Counted from the stretch's first letter, positions 43,656 through 52,693 are shown. The stretch: 64,000 bases of DNA from Nguyenibacter vanlangensis (GCF_038719015.1 NZ_CP152276.1:3613501-3677500), one strand, 5' to 3'. Notes: a model not told the origin generated them from the sequence alone. Made by a program: numbers and translations.

Positions 43656-44909
43656 TCAGGCGCGATCGTCGATTACGAGCCGCTGTTTGTGGCGATCCGT
43701 GGTCGCCAGCGTTTCGAAGCCGCGCGGCTCTACATGAATGTCCTGCCCCTTATCCGCCGCCTCGGAGAGCGCCGGGAGGGCAAGAAGGGCGTTGTGGCAC
43801 GCAATGATGGCGCCGGCGTCGTCGCTTAGCCCGAACACTCCCACACGCATGATATCTCGCCCGAAACTGTCGGCCGTCAGGCGGATTTCGATGTCCGGAT
43901 CGGTCATGCCCGAGGCCATGCCGATCGCCGATCGCACATCATCCGTATCGATGATGTTGCCCATGAAGTTGAAGTCGCGCCCCGTGCGGGCGATTCCCGA
44001 AAGTAAGATATCCCGCCCAGATTTCGCTACCGTGACACGATCGCCTGTCATATAACGCACGATGGGTACTGGGAGATGAGGGTCCAGACACGTGACCAGA
44101 AGGCGGTCCTGCGGGTCCAGCTCCAGAAAATATGCGTCGGAGCGGACGTGATAGATACCGGCGGATGTCGTCTCGATGCCGAGAAACCCTGCCTCGGAGA
44201 GCCCATAGAAACCGGTAATACGGGCGTGCGGAAAAATCTCCTGCACCAGCTTGCGTTTTGCGCCGCCGAAGGCCTCGCCAGTATAGAGAATGCTGCGTAT
44301 AGGCAACGTCTTGCCGGCTTCGCTCAAGGCGATGGCGAATTGTGCGATCGTTGCCGGTGTTCCGGTGAGGCCGTTCACCCCACAGCTTTCGATCAGATCA
44401 AGCGCCGGCCCGGTCATATCCGCGGCGCGGGCGCCATTGGGAAGGATCGTCGCCTGGCAGGCCTGAAGGATCGAATTCATCCCGTGATGCAGGATCGAAA
44501 AATTCCCGACCATGAAGAGGTTGAGAAACACGTCACTACGACGGATAAGTCCAGCGCTCCGGATTCGATGGATGAGAAGCTTGTCCTCATCGCTATGGCG
44601 GATGCCGGGCGGCAGAATTCGGGACATCACTAGCTTGGACGGGCCGGTCGTGCCGCTGGACCCACCGATATAGACCGGTGCGCCGCCACGATTGGCGTAG
44701 GCCCGTCGGGCAAGAGCGGCGTAATCCTGGCCCGAAAGGCATGGTACGTTTTTCTGGAATGTCTCGAGATCCGGCACGGCCGGAGCAGCGCCTTCGTGGC
44801 CCGCCACCGACCAGAGCCGCTCGACAACTGTTTTTATTTTGAAAGGAGAATAAAAAGTCGTGCGCACGGATGTGGCGGGCGCGACGTTCGCGCGTATCAT
44901 GTGGTTCAT
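43656..44909 (-). CDS. adenylate-forming enzyme, PaaK-like
   Basis: A 417-residue ligase: P-loop YIGGSSGTTGPSKLV, middle motif LYTGEAFGG and GFYGLSEAG (A5-type), as in phenylacetate-CoA-ligase relatives. The family makes acyl-AMP and transfers the acyl group to CoA or a carrier protein. The C-terminal domain is short and the usual catalytic Lys is not evident, so it may only adenylate or need a partner. The start at 44909 comes one base after the stop of the other ligase. Confidence 0.82.
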   Translation of the reverse strand: MNHMIRANVAPATSVRTTFYSPFKIKTVVERLWSVAGHEGAAPAVPDLETFQKNVPCLSGQDYAALARRAYANRGGAPVYIGGSSGTTGPSKLVMSRILPPGIRHSDEDKLLIHRIRSAGLIRRSDVFLNLFMVGNFSILHHGMNSILQACQATILPNGARAADMTGPALDLIESCGVNGLTGTPATIAQFAIALSEAGKTLPIRSILYTGEAFGGAKRKLVQEIFPHARITGFYGLSEAGFLGIETTSAGIYHVRSDAYFLELDPQDRLLVTCLDPHLPVPIVRYMTGDRVTVAKSGRDILLSGIARTGRDFNFMGNIIDTDDVRSAIGMASGMTDPDIEIRLTADSFGRDIMRVGVFGLSDDAGAIIACHNALLALPALSEAADKGQDIHVEPRGFETLATTDRHKQRLVIDDRA

Positions 44910-44910
44910 G

Positions 44911-46350
44911 TCAGATTGTCTCCAGATGAATGCGTTGAGCGAGTGACCGATGATCAATCTTGCCGCTCTCGGTGCGCGGCAGTTTCGGCAGGAATTTGAG
45001 GCGGAAATTGAAACCGGGGATTATGGGCTCGACGATCCGCTCAAGTGCGAGCCTTTCGGCCTGCGTGGCGGCGACATCGGCCGCTTCGAGAAAAAGCACG
45101 AGAACGCCTTCCTTGGTCTTGGCGTAACCTACGCCGGACACACCATGCAGCCCGCATAGGGAGTCGGCAACGGCGTGCAGCGAGATAAGCTGACCGTTGA
45201 TCTTCACCAGATGGGATGTGCGGCCAGCCCAGCTGTGCAGACCATCCCAATCGCGCCGAAAATGGTCCCCGCTCTCAATCCATTCCGGGGCGGGAACAAG
45301 AGCGAGGTCCGACTTCAAAAAGCCGAGCATCGCATAGGGCGAACGATAGAAAAGCCGCCCGATTCCATCATAATTTGCGTCCGCGATGCGGGTCTCGATC
45401 TCGGCTTGCATCGGATAGCCTGCCGAGATTGCGCCATCGTGCTCGAAACGTGTAAAATCCTCGATGGAGGAAACATCGATCGCAAAGAGTCTCGGCCCCG
45501 CTTCGGTCTGGCCGAAATTATTCCAGATCGCCCCGCAATGAGGCCGGAGCGCGCGGACATGATCGACGGTGAGGCGATCCGAAGCATTGAGAATGCGCAG
45601 ATCAGCTGAAACGAAAGACGAGCGCGCCCATTGCTGCGCTAGCCCGACGCACCAATCCCCCAGGATCGGCAGGATCGTGGTGCCACGCCGCTCGGCCTCG
45701 ACGGCGACGAGGCGCGAGTCGACGAAATCGATATAGTCGATAGCGCTACCAGAATGCAGGGTGCAGAGGGTGGTGGACAGGCCATACATATAGTTGACGG
45801 GAAATGCGCAGAGCGTCCGGTCCGATGCCGTAAGGCCGAGATAGGCGGTCACACGGGCCGCATTGGCCACGAGACGCTCCTCGTCATGCACGATCCTCTT
45901 GGGACGCCCTGTCGTCCCAGATGAACTGAACACGATCCGTGCAGGCTGCGCGGAAGGCGCGAGCGGCGCACCGTCGTCATTCGACGACGCTGGCGGCGCG
46001 GCATATGGCAGACGCACAACTTGGCATCCTTGAAGGACAGGGGGGATCGGCCGTCCCTCCGTCATCAGGAGGCGCGTGGTGCCCGTGTCGAAACCCTGCA
46101 TCGCGCTCGCTACGGCGCGCGGCGTCACGATCGTTGCGAGCAGCCCCTCATGTGAGATCACGAAGAGCGCGATGACGACTTCGATCGGAGAGAAGGCGAC
46201 GAAAATCGACAATGATTCCGGCACCGGAGGCTGCGCACGTAGGGCCAGGATCGCTTGCCGGCAGCGCCGCGCCGCTTGCGTGGCGTCGAGTTCATCGCCG
46301 CGCCATCGTAGCGTCCAGCCCGGACGTGTGAGGAACTCATGGAAGCGCAT
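44911..46350 (-). CDS. AMP-binding acyl-ACP/CoA ligase
   Basis: A 479-residue ligase: P-loop IVFSSSGTTGRPKRIVH, WNNFGQTEAGPR (A5) and the C-terminal ESGKIDHRSL with the catalytic Lys (A10). This domain order fits the ligases of aryl-polyene clusters that load an acyl or aryl starter onto an ACP. Two ligases side by side may activate a starter and an end group, or work in sequence. Ribosome-binding site GAGGG; seven bases after the KS stop. Confidence 0.87.
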   Translation of the reverse strand: MRFHEFLTRPGWTLRWRGDELDATQAARRCRQAILALRAQPPVPESLSIFVAFSPIEVVIALFVISHEGLLATIVTPRAVASAMQGFDTGTTRLLMTEGRPIPPVLQGCQVVRLPYAAPPASSNDDGAPLAPSAQPARIVFSSSGTTGRPKRIVHDEERLVANAARVTAYLGLTASDRTLCAFPVNYMYGLSTTLCTLHSGSAIDYIDFVDSRLVAVEAERRGTTILPILGDWCVGLAQQWARSSFVSADLRILNASDRLTVDHVRALRPHCGAIWNNFGQTEAGPRLFAIDVSSIEDFTRFEHDGAISAGYPMQAEIETRIADANYDGIGRLFYRSPYAMLGFLKSDLALVPAPEWIESGDHFRRDWDGLHSWAGRTSHLVKINGQLISLHAVADSLCGLHGVSGVGYAKTKEGVLVLFLEAADVAATQAERLALERIVEPIIPGFNFRLKFLPKLPRTESGKIDHRSLAQRIHLETI

Positions 46351-46357
46351 GGCACCC

Positions 46358-47647
46358 TCACGCCGCGAGAGACGGATTCTGAAGAACCATGGACGAGGCC
46401 AGCCCGCCCATTCCGAAGGAGTTCTTTAGAACGTTATTTAAACGTATCGATCTGGTGCTCCGCGCGAGAGGCACTTCGATCCGCGGGTCCACCTCGTCAA
46501 GATTGCGGATAGCGCCGATGAAATCGTCGCGGAAGTTCGCGATCACCCCCATGACTTCCATCGCTCCCGCAGCGGCGATCAAATGCCCATGGAGGGATTT
46601 GGCCGCAGTGACAGGAGGCATCGGCGTGTCGCCGAAGAGGCGGCGGATCGCGCGGCTCTCATGCAGATCATTGAGCTTGGTAGACGTTCCGTGCGCGTTG
46701 ATGCAGGAGATGTCCTGCGCCTTAAGGCCGGAATGCGCGAGCGCACGTTGCATGCACAGGAACATTTCCCTGTCTTGGGTATGCGGTGCCACGATGTGCT
46801 CCGCGCTTAACGAGGCGCCATACCCCATCAGGCGCGCATAAGGCGTGTGTCCTCGCCGGCGTACCGCATCTTCGCGCTCGACCACGAAGAGGATCGCTCC
46901 CTCCGCCGGTATGAAGCCGGAGCGTCGCGCATCGAACGGGCGTGAGCGGGCCGGCCCCTCAAGCTGCGGGTCCGTGCAGACGGCGCCGATCCCTTCAAGG
47001 CGCGCCACATTTAGCGGCGTGACCTTGGCCGAAACCCCACCGACGATGGCCGCATCGATGCGGCCATCGTCGATCGCGGCCGTCGCCATGCCCAGAGCCT
47101 GAAGCGACGCGGAACACAGGCCGACATGACAACGCGTGTATCCGCTGAAGCGAACCTGGCGATGAATGGCCCGGACGACACTCGTCACGTCAAGATCGAG
47201 CAATTCTGAGACACGAAAATGCTCGATCGCGTTGGCGACGAGTTTTTCGCGATCATTGCTGTTTTCGACACCAATCTTGGCGAGAAGATCACTGCATCGC
47301 TCAATATCGATGGCCGGCTCGTCAACCCCGATCACACAACCGATCCGATCTGCCTGATAGGCGTCGGAAGGGTTGAATTCGGCCAAAAGGCGGTTCAGCG
47401 CCTTTTCGGCGTAGAGAATTTCGCCCGGCCGGGCTACCTGGCCAGGTCGCTCGCGCGGCCAGCGTATCGTGTCGTTGCCCAGCTCGGGGAGACCGGCCCA
47501 TTTGGTGGCATAGGTATCGGTAGCAAATTTCTTGATGGTACGAATGCCGGTGCGGCCCTCCTGAAGAGCAGCGCTGACTTGATCGAGCGTATCGCCAAGC
47601 GGTGTGATAGCACCGATCGCGCTGATGCAGACAGGGGAATGGGTCAT
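46358..47647 (-). CDS. beta-ketoacyl-ACP synthase (FabF-like, active KS)
   Basis: A 429-residue ketosynthase with the complete triad: Cys178 (VGLCSASLQALG), His319 (CINAHGTSTK) and His355 preceded by Lys350 (KSLHGHLIAAAG). It extends an ACP-bound chain by decarboxylative condensation. The upstream open frame to 47773 is not used. Its partner, encoded just upstream at 47719-48837, is a KS-like protein without the triad, so the two are likely a KS/chain-length-factor heterodimer. Confidence 0.92.
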   Translation of the reverse strand: MTHSPVCISAIGAITPLGDTLDQVSAALQEGRTGIRTIKKFATDTYATKWAGLPELGNDTIRWPRERPGQVARPGEILYAEKALNRLLAEFNPSDAYQADRIGCVIGVDEPAIDIERCSDLLAKIGVENSNDREKLVANAIEHFRVSELLDLDVTSVVRAIHRQVRFSGYTRCHVGLCSASLQALGMATAAIDDGRIDAAIVGGVSAKVTPLNVARLEGIGAVCTDPQLEGPARSRPFDARRSGFIPAEGAILFVVEREDAVRRRGHTPYARLMGYGASLSAEHIVAPHTQDREMFLCMQRALAHSGLKAQDISCINAHGTSTKLNDLHESRAIRRLFGDTPMPPVTAAKSLHGHLIAAAGAMEVMGVIANFRDDFIGAIRNLDEVDPRIEVPLARSTRSIRLNNVLKNSFGMGGLASSMVLQNPSLAA

Positions 47648-47718
47648 GGCGGTCTCTCGCTTTTTCTCCGAGCCGCCCCTTGGGGCGAACTCCCTGTTTT
47701 CGATTAAAAAGAAGTTTT

Positions 47719-48837
47719 TCAATGCGTTGACGGTGTTCTGATCTTGCGCAGCGTGATGCAGCCGACACCCCATCCAAGTCCCGCGCCGTTGATCATGATC
47801 AGCGCACCCGGCGGCACCGTCGCATCGACGAGGATCGCCGCGAGATCAAGCAGGTTGTTGGGCTTGCCGGTGTACCCGATCAGATTCTTGAAGGCCTTCT
47901 GAGGCACATCCGGATAAATCGCAGCCAGCGCTTCCCTTTCTGCCGCATCGAGAAGCGGGGCTCCGTTGCGGTAGGCCACGATGATATCTGGCGTGCCACA
48001 CTGCTCCTTGGCGCGCGTGAACAGCTTTTTCCATGTCGCGGCCTGGGGCCAGGGCTCCGGGGCGAACAGGGAAGAGGCATCAATGATTTCAGCGAGAGCA
48101 TAGGGATGGTCTTGTGCCGACAGCATGAGAGCTGCCGCGCCGAATGTTGGGTCGATCTGCCCCGGCTCTTCATCCTTGCCGACAAGCCCCATCTTCCCGA
48201 AAGCCACGAGAGCATCGAAGGAGCGCATATTTCCCGAGGCAACGACCGCCGCTCCATTCGGGGCCCGGTCCGTCATGATTTCACGCCAAGCATCCTCAAG
48301 CGCGCAAAGCCCACTGAGTGACATTGCGCGGATCGGATACCCCCCCCCATGAGCCTCAAGCCGCTTGGACGCGTGATAAAGAGTGTTTGTGGAAAGAAGC
48401 CGCATCATGTTGAGCGGATTTCCATAATCGCGAATTTCGCCCAGATGGTTCATCAGGGCCTCACGCCCGGGATACTTGGCCATCAGGCCGCAAAGCGAGG
48501 TGAACCCGTATTCCGCGCTGTCCGTCGCGGTGAAGACGGGGACATTCTCATGGTCGTCGTTCGCCGCCTGATCTGCGGCATCATTACCAGGGACATTGCC
48601 GCTTAGAGCGTCGGCCATCGCGTTCAGCGAGGCGACGGTGTGCGGGCTCAAAGTCGAGCGGTCCTCGCGGGCGATCGCCGCTAGCGCCGCCGCGCCTAAG
48701 GTGATGGAAGGCGCGGCATAGACGCTGGCAGGCGTAGTCGAAGGCGATTCCCGCATGTTGACGGCCTGCGCCAGCGCCGCCAGTCCAGAGCAACGCTCCG
48801 CATGAACGCCGATACTGTGGATGAAGACTCTGGACAT
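47719..48837 (-). CDS. KS-like protein lacking the triad, chain-length-factor-like
   Basis: A 372-residue thiolase-fold protein that aligns by eye with the KS. The nucleophile position reads MSLSGLCALE (Ser where Cys is expected) and the two His positions are absent (VAYRNGAP, GYTGKPNNLL). The gene order, KSbeta immediately before KSalpha, is as in type II systems. A run of nine G/C at 48340-48348 within the coding region encodes Gly164-166; slippage there would shift the frame. Confidence 0.75.
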   Translation of the reverse strand: MSRVFIHSIGVHAERCSGLAALAQAVNMRESPSTTPASVYAAPSITLGAAALAAIAREDRSTLSPHTVASLNAMADALSGNVPGNDAADQAANDDHENVPVFTATDSAEYGFTSLCGLMAKYPGREALMNHLGEIRDYGNPLNMMRLLSTNTLYHASKRLEAHGGGYPIRAMSLSGLCALEDAWREIMTDRAPNGAAVVASGNMRSFDALVAFGKMGLVGKDEEPGQIDPTFGAAALMLSAQDHPYALAEIIDASSLFAPEPWPQAATWKKLFTRAKEQCGTPDIIVAYRNGAPLLDAAEREALAAIYPDVPQKAFKNLIGYTGKPNNLLDLAAILVDATVPPGALIMINGAGLGWGVGCITLRKIRTPSTH

Positions 48838-48857
48838 TTGACGTTCCCCTTCTTTTT

Positions 48858-49229
48858 TCAGATGGCGGTGAGGCGCTGCTCGATGAAATCGATGGAGAAG
48901 TGGGAGTAGAGCTCGGTGGCGGTCGGCTCACCCTTGACGATATCACTGTCCTTGCCGAAGACATCCTCCAGCTTGGCGCGGCCGATATCGGTCCAGGTCC
49001 CGGCGGCGAAGCATGTGCGATCAGCCAGCATAGCGTTGACCGGCCAGAGATCATCGGGCGTAAAAGTCTTTCCGGTAACGTTGCGAAGCTCAAACGCGAA
49101 ATCTACGAAATCGAGCGACGACATCCCATACTCCGTGAAAAGGGAACGAGCCGTCTCGATGGCCGAAGCATCGTCGAGATACATGACTTCGCTGACGATC
49201 TTGGCGATATCATTTTTATTGATGGTCAT
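48858..49229 (-). CDS. acyl carrier protein with C-terminal extension
   Basis: A 123-residue protein. The 4'-phosphopantetheine site is in YGMSSLDFVDFAFEL (Ser38 by alignment with the DSL motif). A typical ACP is about 80 residues; the additional 40 (ELYSHFSIDFIEQRLTAI at the end) are unusual and may dock the ligases or KS. AAGGAG lies nine bases before ATG. The Sfp-type transferase at 40547 is its likely activator. Confidence 0.87.
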   Translation of the reverse strand: MTINKNDIAKIVSEVMYLDDASAIETARSLFTEYGMSSLDFVDFAFELRNVTGKTFTPDDLWPVNAMLADRTCFAAGTWTDIGRAKLEDVFGKDSDIVKGEPTATELYSHFSIDFIEQRLTAI

Positions 49230-49274
49230 TTTTCGAATCTCCTTCGAATGAATTGGAAATGTGAATTGAGTTGG

Positions 49275-50027
49275 TCAGAACGTCATTTCGCCATTGCCGA
49301 GCACGATGGTCGTTCCCGTCGTTTTCAGGCGTCCCTCGATGAATGCGATGACGGGATTGGCGACATCTTCAGGGGCAAGAATCTCGCGCGTAGGTAATTT
49401 CGAGATGAGATCATTGTCTTTTCCTTTCGCGTAGTTGCGGAACATGGGGGTATCGACGAAGCCCGGCGCGACACAGAGCGTCCGAATGCCGAACCTTGCA
49501 ACCTCAAGCGCGAGGCTCGCGGTAAACCGCTCGAGAGCGATTTTCGTGCTTCCGTAAATCGCGTTTCCGACACCGGCCTTGCGACTGGCGATGGACGTCA
49601 CGTTGATGATCGCGCCGCGCCGCGCCGGGGCCATCAGCGTCGCGACTTCGCTGGCGATGATGGCCGGGGAAAGAAAATTGACCGTATTGACGAAACGCAG
49701 ACGCTCCGTGATCGCGCCGATCGCCAAGCCTTCCTGCAACACACCCGCGGTGTTGACGAGGGCCACCGGCGCCGGTGCATCACGCAGGCATTCGACGAAA
49801 CTCGCCACACTTTCCGAAGAGCTAAGATCGACGCGATAACCGCGCACCCGCCCCTCGAAACGTGCACTCATATTATCAGCGGATGAATTTCCACTGTTAT
49901 AAGTGAAAGAAACGACGTATCCGAGCGCAATGAGACGCTCGATAATACAGAACCCGATCCCGGATGTGCCGCCTATGACTACGGCATGAGGCGGCGTTTT
50001 TTCCTGCTCTATTTCGGTCGATGACAT
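49275..50027 (-). CDS. 3-oxoacyl-ACP reductase-like SDR
   Basis: A 250-residue FabG-like SDR: GGTSGIG (about 20-26), NTAG, catalytic Ser in INVTSIASRK, then Y-G-S-T-K (IYGSTKIALERF), and VAPGFVDTPM. It would reduce the 3-keto group made by the KS. It is the first gene of the minus-strand synthesis operon; the start at 50027 is preferred but the ribosome-binding site is weak, and an upstream GTG at 50138 is possible. Its promoter must lie in 50028-50204, shared with the divergent dehydrogenase. Confidence 0.88.
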   Translation of the reverse strand: MSSTEIEQEKTPPHAVVIGGTSGIGFCIIERLIALGYVVSFTYNSGNSSADNMSARFEGRVRGYRVDLSSSESVASFVECLRDAPAPVALVNTAGVLQEGLAIGAITERLRFVNTVNFLSPAIIASEVATLMAPARRGAIINVTSIASRKAGVGNAIYGSTKIALERFTASLALEVARFGIRTLCVAPGFVDTPMFRNYAKGKDNDLISKLPTREILAPEDVANPVIAFIEGRLKTTGTTIVLGNGEMTF

Positions 50028-50204
50028 TTTTCTTACGCCCGTTTGGTGTTGCAGAGCGATAAGATCGTTTTTTGCGGCGTTCGTAACTCTGGTAAAAATG
50101 CGGGGGGATAAACCTCGCAATGTCATTTCTACTTTCACGGCCTACGATCTATCCATGAGCCGTCCAACGGGATGCTGCTCATAATGATGCAAAAGGGGTC
50201 AAGA

Positions 50205-51191
50205 ATGACACGGCCGGTCGTCGTGCAGATGGGCATGATGCTTAATTCGTCGCAGCACGAGCTCGACATGCGTTATGATGTCAGGAAACTTCCTAGAAGG
50301 CTTCATGTTCAGCAAAACTGGCTGCACACGCACGGTCAGTCCGCCCGTGCGGTGCTGACCCCAGCCCATGTGGGAATCTCGCTCTCGCAGGCAAATCTGA
50401 TGCCGAATCTCGAAATCGTCGCGATTTGCGGCATCGGGCAGGATTGCGTCGATGTCGATGCCATCAGGGATCGCGGGATCACTATCACCAATACGCCCTA
50501 TGCCTCAACAGCCGATGTTGCGGAGCTTGCGATCGCCCTTATGCTGAATGTTTTTCGTAACATACCCAGCGCGTTTGACTTCGTGCGCTCCGGTCGTTGG
50601 GCTCATGAGGTGCCGAGACTGGGGCGGCGCTCCTCCAGCTTGCGTTACGGGATCGTCGGATTGGGGCACATCGGCACTGCAATCGCCGAGCGTCTGGCGG
50701 GATTTGGCGGGAGCATTGCCTATACGGGGCGCCGCGCCCGCGATGTACCTTGGAGTTACTACCCTAGTATTTTGGAACTCGCCCAACAATCAGACGTGCT
50801 GTTCTTAGCTCTCCCCAGCACACCGGAAACACGGAGCGTGATCGGAGCCGCGGAGCTTCGCGCGCTGGGCTCTTCTGGCGTTTTAGTGAATGTTGCGCGG
50901 GGCGCCGTCGTCGATGAAAACGCCCTGATCGCCGCCTTGCGGCAAGGCGATCTATGGGGGGCTGGCCTTGACGTCACGTCCACCGAACCGAGCGTGTCGC
51001 CCGCCCTGCTGGCGCTGGAGAATGTAATCGTCCTTCCGCATGTCGGCGCCAGCACACTCGAAGCCGTCACGGCGATGGAGGCCGCCGCCATCGCGGAACT
51101 GGATCGGCATTTTTTTGGAATGGCTTCCCCCCCCCGAGGGTCTGGAGCCCGTTTGAGAGCATGGGTCCCTTCGGCCTTTGCTCAACCCTGA
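50205..51191 (+). CDS. D-isomer-specific 2-hydroxyacid dehydrogenase
   Basis: A 328-residue NAD-dependent dehydrogenase: GLGHIGTA cofactor loop, NVARGAVVDE (catalytic Arg), STEPSV (Glu) and LPHVGAST (His). ATG 50205 follows AAGGGG. It is divergent from the reductase and could supply or remove a 2-oxo/2-hydroxy acid used as starter or end group. A nine-C run at 51127-51135 sits near the 3' end; with eight C the frame would end in PEGLEPV, a more usual C-terminus than the present tail RGSGARLRAW and onward. Confidence 0.85.
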   Translation: MTRPVVVQMGMMLNSSQHELDMRYDVRKLPRRLHVQQNWLHTHGQSARAVLTPAHVGISLSQANLMPNLEIVAICGIGQDCVDVDAIRDRGITITNTPYASTADVAELAIALMLNVFRNIPSAFDFVRSGRWAHEVPRLGRRSSSLRYGIVGLGHIGTAIAERLAGFGGSIAYTGRRARDVPWSYYPSILELAQQSDVLFLALPSTPETRSVIGAAELRALGSSGVLVNVARGAVVDENALIAALRQGDLWGAGLDVTSTEPSVSPALLALENVIVLPHVGASTLEAVTAMEAAAIAELDRHFFGMASPPRGSGARLRAWVPSAFAQP

Positions 51192-51218
51192 ACAGTTGCT
51201 TGGGACATTCGATCCCGC

Positions 51219-51365
51219 ATGACATGGGCAGAAACCTTCACCATGCCACAGCCCGTGGTCGGCTGCGATCTTTCGCGCGCCTTCCTCGATCTCTGCGATC
51301 TGCCTTCCGGCCGGACGCGGCGTATTCCAAATACTCGTGACGCCGTCGCCCAATGGGCCGCGACA
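51219..51365 (+). pseudogene. IS110-family transposase N-terminal fragment
   Basis: VVGCDLSRAFLDLCDLPSGR with the following NTRDAVAQW is the start of the DEDD-type catalytic domain. After about 50 residues the homology ends where IS66 sequence begins. Confidence 0.6.
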
Positions 51366-51369
51366 CTCG

Positions 51370-51651
51370 CCCCTGTAGTCCTCGTCCTGCGCCAGGGCCG
51401 CCAGTCCCGAGATCCCCTTGCGCATGTCGGTCACGCCGCACGCCAGATAAACGCGAACGCCGTTTCCCACGCCGATCATGCCATCTCCGCGATCCGGATG
51501 ATCCGCGCCAGCAAGGTGTCTGGGCGATCGCCCGTAACGCCGATCGACCGGCCGTCGCCCCGTCCGCCCCAACCTCGGACAGAACCCGCATCTTCTGTTC
51601 ATCTGACCAGCGCCGCCGACGCTCCACGCCGATCAGGATCTCGTGCCGCAT
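51370..51651 (-). pseudogene. IS66-family tnpA/tnpB remnants
   Basis: Minus strand: MRHEILIGVERRRRWSDEQK at 51651 is the IS66 TnpA opening; MIGVGNGVRVYLACGVTDMR at 51479 is the TnpB opening. Both are cut short and partly frameshifted. Together with the IS110 piece they fill most of 51192-51745 beside the right direct repeat. Confidence 0.7.
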
Positions 51652-51747
51652 CCTCACCTCCCAAACAACGTCAATAACGACGTGAAGTTACCAACCACCC
51701 AATTCAATCATAAGGCGGCCATGAGCGGCCGGTTACCGTCGGTTGCG

Positions 51748-52223
51748 GCGGGCGGGCGCATTCAGATCTGCGGTAGCATCACGTCCGCCGCGAAGGGGAG
51801 GCGGCCTTCGCCAGACTGCCGATCAGCGCGATCATCTCCGCATGGGCTTGTGTTGCCGGATTGCGCAGGTCATCGACGGTATGGGCGTCCGCCAGCCGGG
51901 CAAGCGTCGTCAACGTGCGGATTTTTCTCCGGCGCGCGCTTTTCAGTTCCGTCGGACGCCAGGTGAACAGGATCCTGGACAGTTCACCATCGCCGAACAG
52001 CCTGTTGAGTTCCGTAATGAACGTGTAGATCAGGAAAAGCACCGCGATCCAGATCTGGACCGCCAGGAACCGGCCCCATATGAAGTTCGCGGTAACGTAT
52101 TCCGGAAGTCCTCTTGCCGTGCCGCCATGGATCAGAAATTCGATCAATCGTTCAAGAATACGTGCCGCAGCGGTCGCCAGGAAATATATGCTGCTTTTGA
52201 ACAGGACCGGCTTGATGAGCGGC
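51748..52223 (-). repeat. right direct repeat of the island
   Basis: Matches 30847-31322 in the same orientation. It covers the 3' two thirds of the membrane gene and about 30 bp past its stop. Confidence 0.9.
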
Positions 52224-52456
52224 GCATTGTCGAAACGATGGAAGAACGGCAGCGCGTTCGCGACCAGCACGGCTTTCCCCACGATCAGCGCCGCCGTTGT
52301 CGCCAGCAGGTGGTTGGCGAATTGAAGTTGATAATGTCTCAGAATCAGGTTCGTGGTAAGGACGATCAGATTGAACCCGATGGCAAAGAATATCATCGGC
52401 GGAAGCGCTTCCTTCACCTCCTTCACGAGGAAGGAGACGATAGATGACTTGGGCAT
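51779..52456 (-). CDS. integral membrane protein, full-length copy
   Basis: A 225-residue protein: amphipathic start MPKSSIVSFLVKEVKEALPP, four helices (MIFFAIGFNLIVLTTNLIL; LLATTAALIVGKAVLVA; SSIYFLATAAARILERLIEFL; FLAVQIWIAVLFLIYTFI) and a basic cytoplasmic tail with LNRLFGDGELSRILF. GAGGA is upstream of ATG 52456. Truncated relatives occur at 30878 and 16844. Function unknown. Confidence 0.75.
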   Translation of the reverse strand: MPKSSIVSFLVKEVKEALPPMIFFAIGFNLIVLTTNLILRHYQLQFANHLLATTAALIVGKAVLVANALPFFHRFDNAPLIKPVLFKSSIYFLATAAARILERLIEFLIHGGTARGLPEYVTANFIWGRFLAVQIWIAVLFLIYTFITELNRLFGDGELSRILFTWRPTELKSARRRKIRTLTTLARLADAHTVDDLRNPATQAHAEMIALIGSLAKAASPSRRT

Positions 52457-52693
52457 TGGGATGCATCCTCGATACCACGTTGATCGTCTCTCACGGATGG
52501 TGTCCGAAGGGCAGGGGACATTCTCGACCGGTGCCGGCTTCTCGATCTGTGGATTCTTGCCGGTATATGGGCTGCGATTTTGCACGCCCGAATGTCGGCC
52601 CGAATATCGGGGCCGGTACGGCCGCTCGGGTGAACGTTTTGACACTCCGTCAGGTTGCGGTGCCCGGCGCCGGGGCGCCGGGGGAGGATGGTG

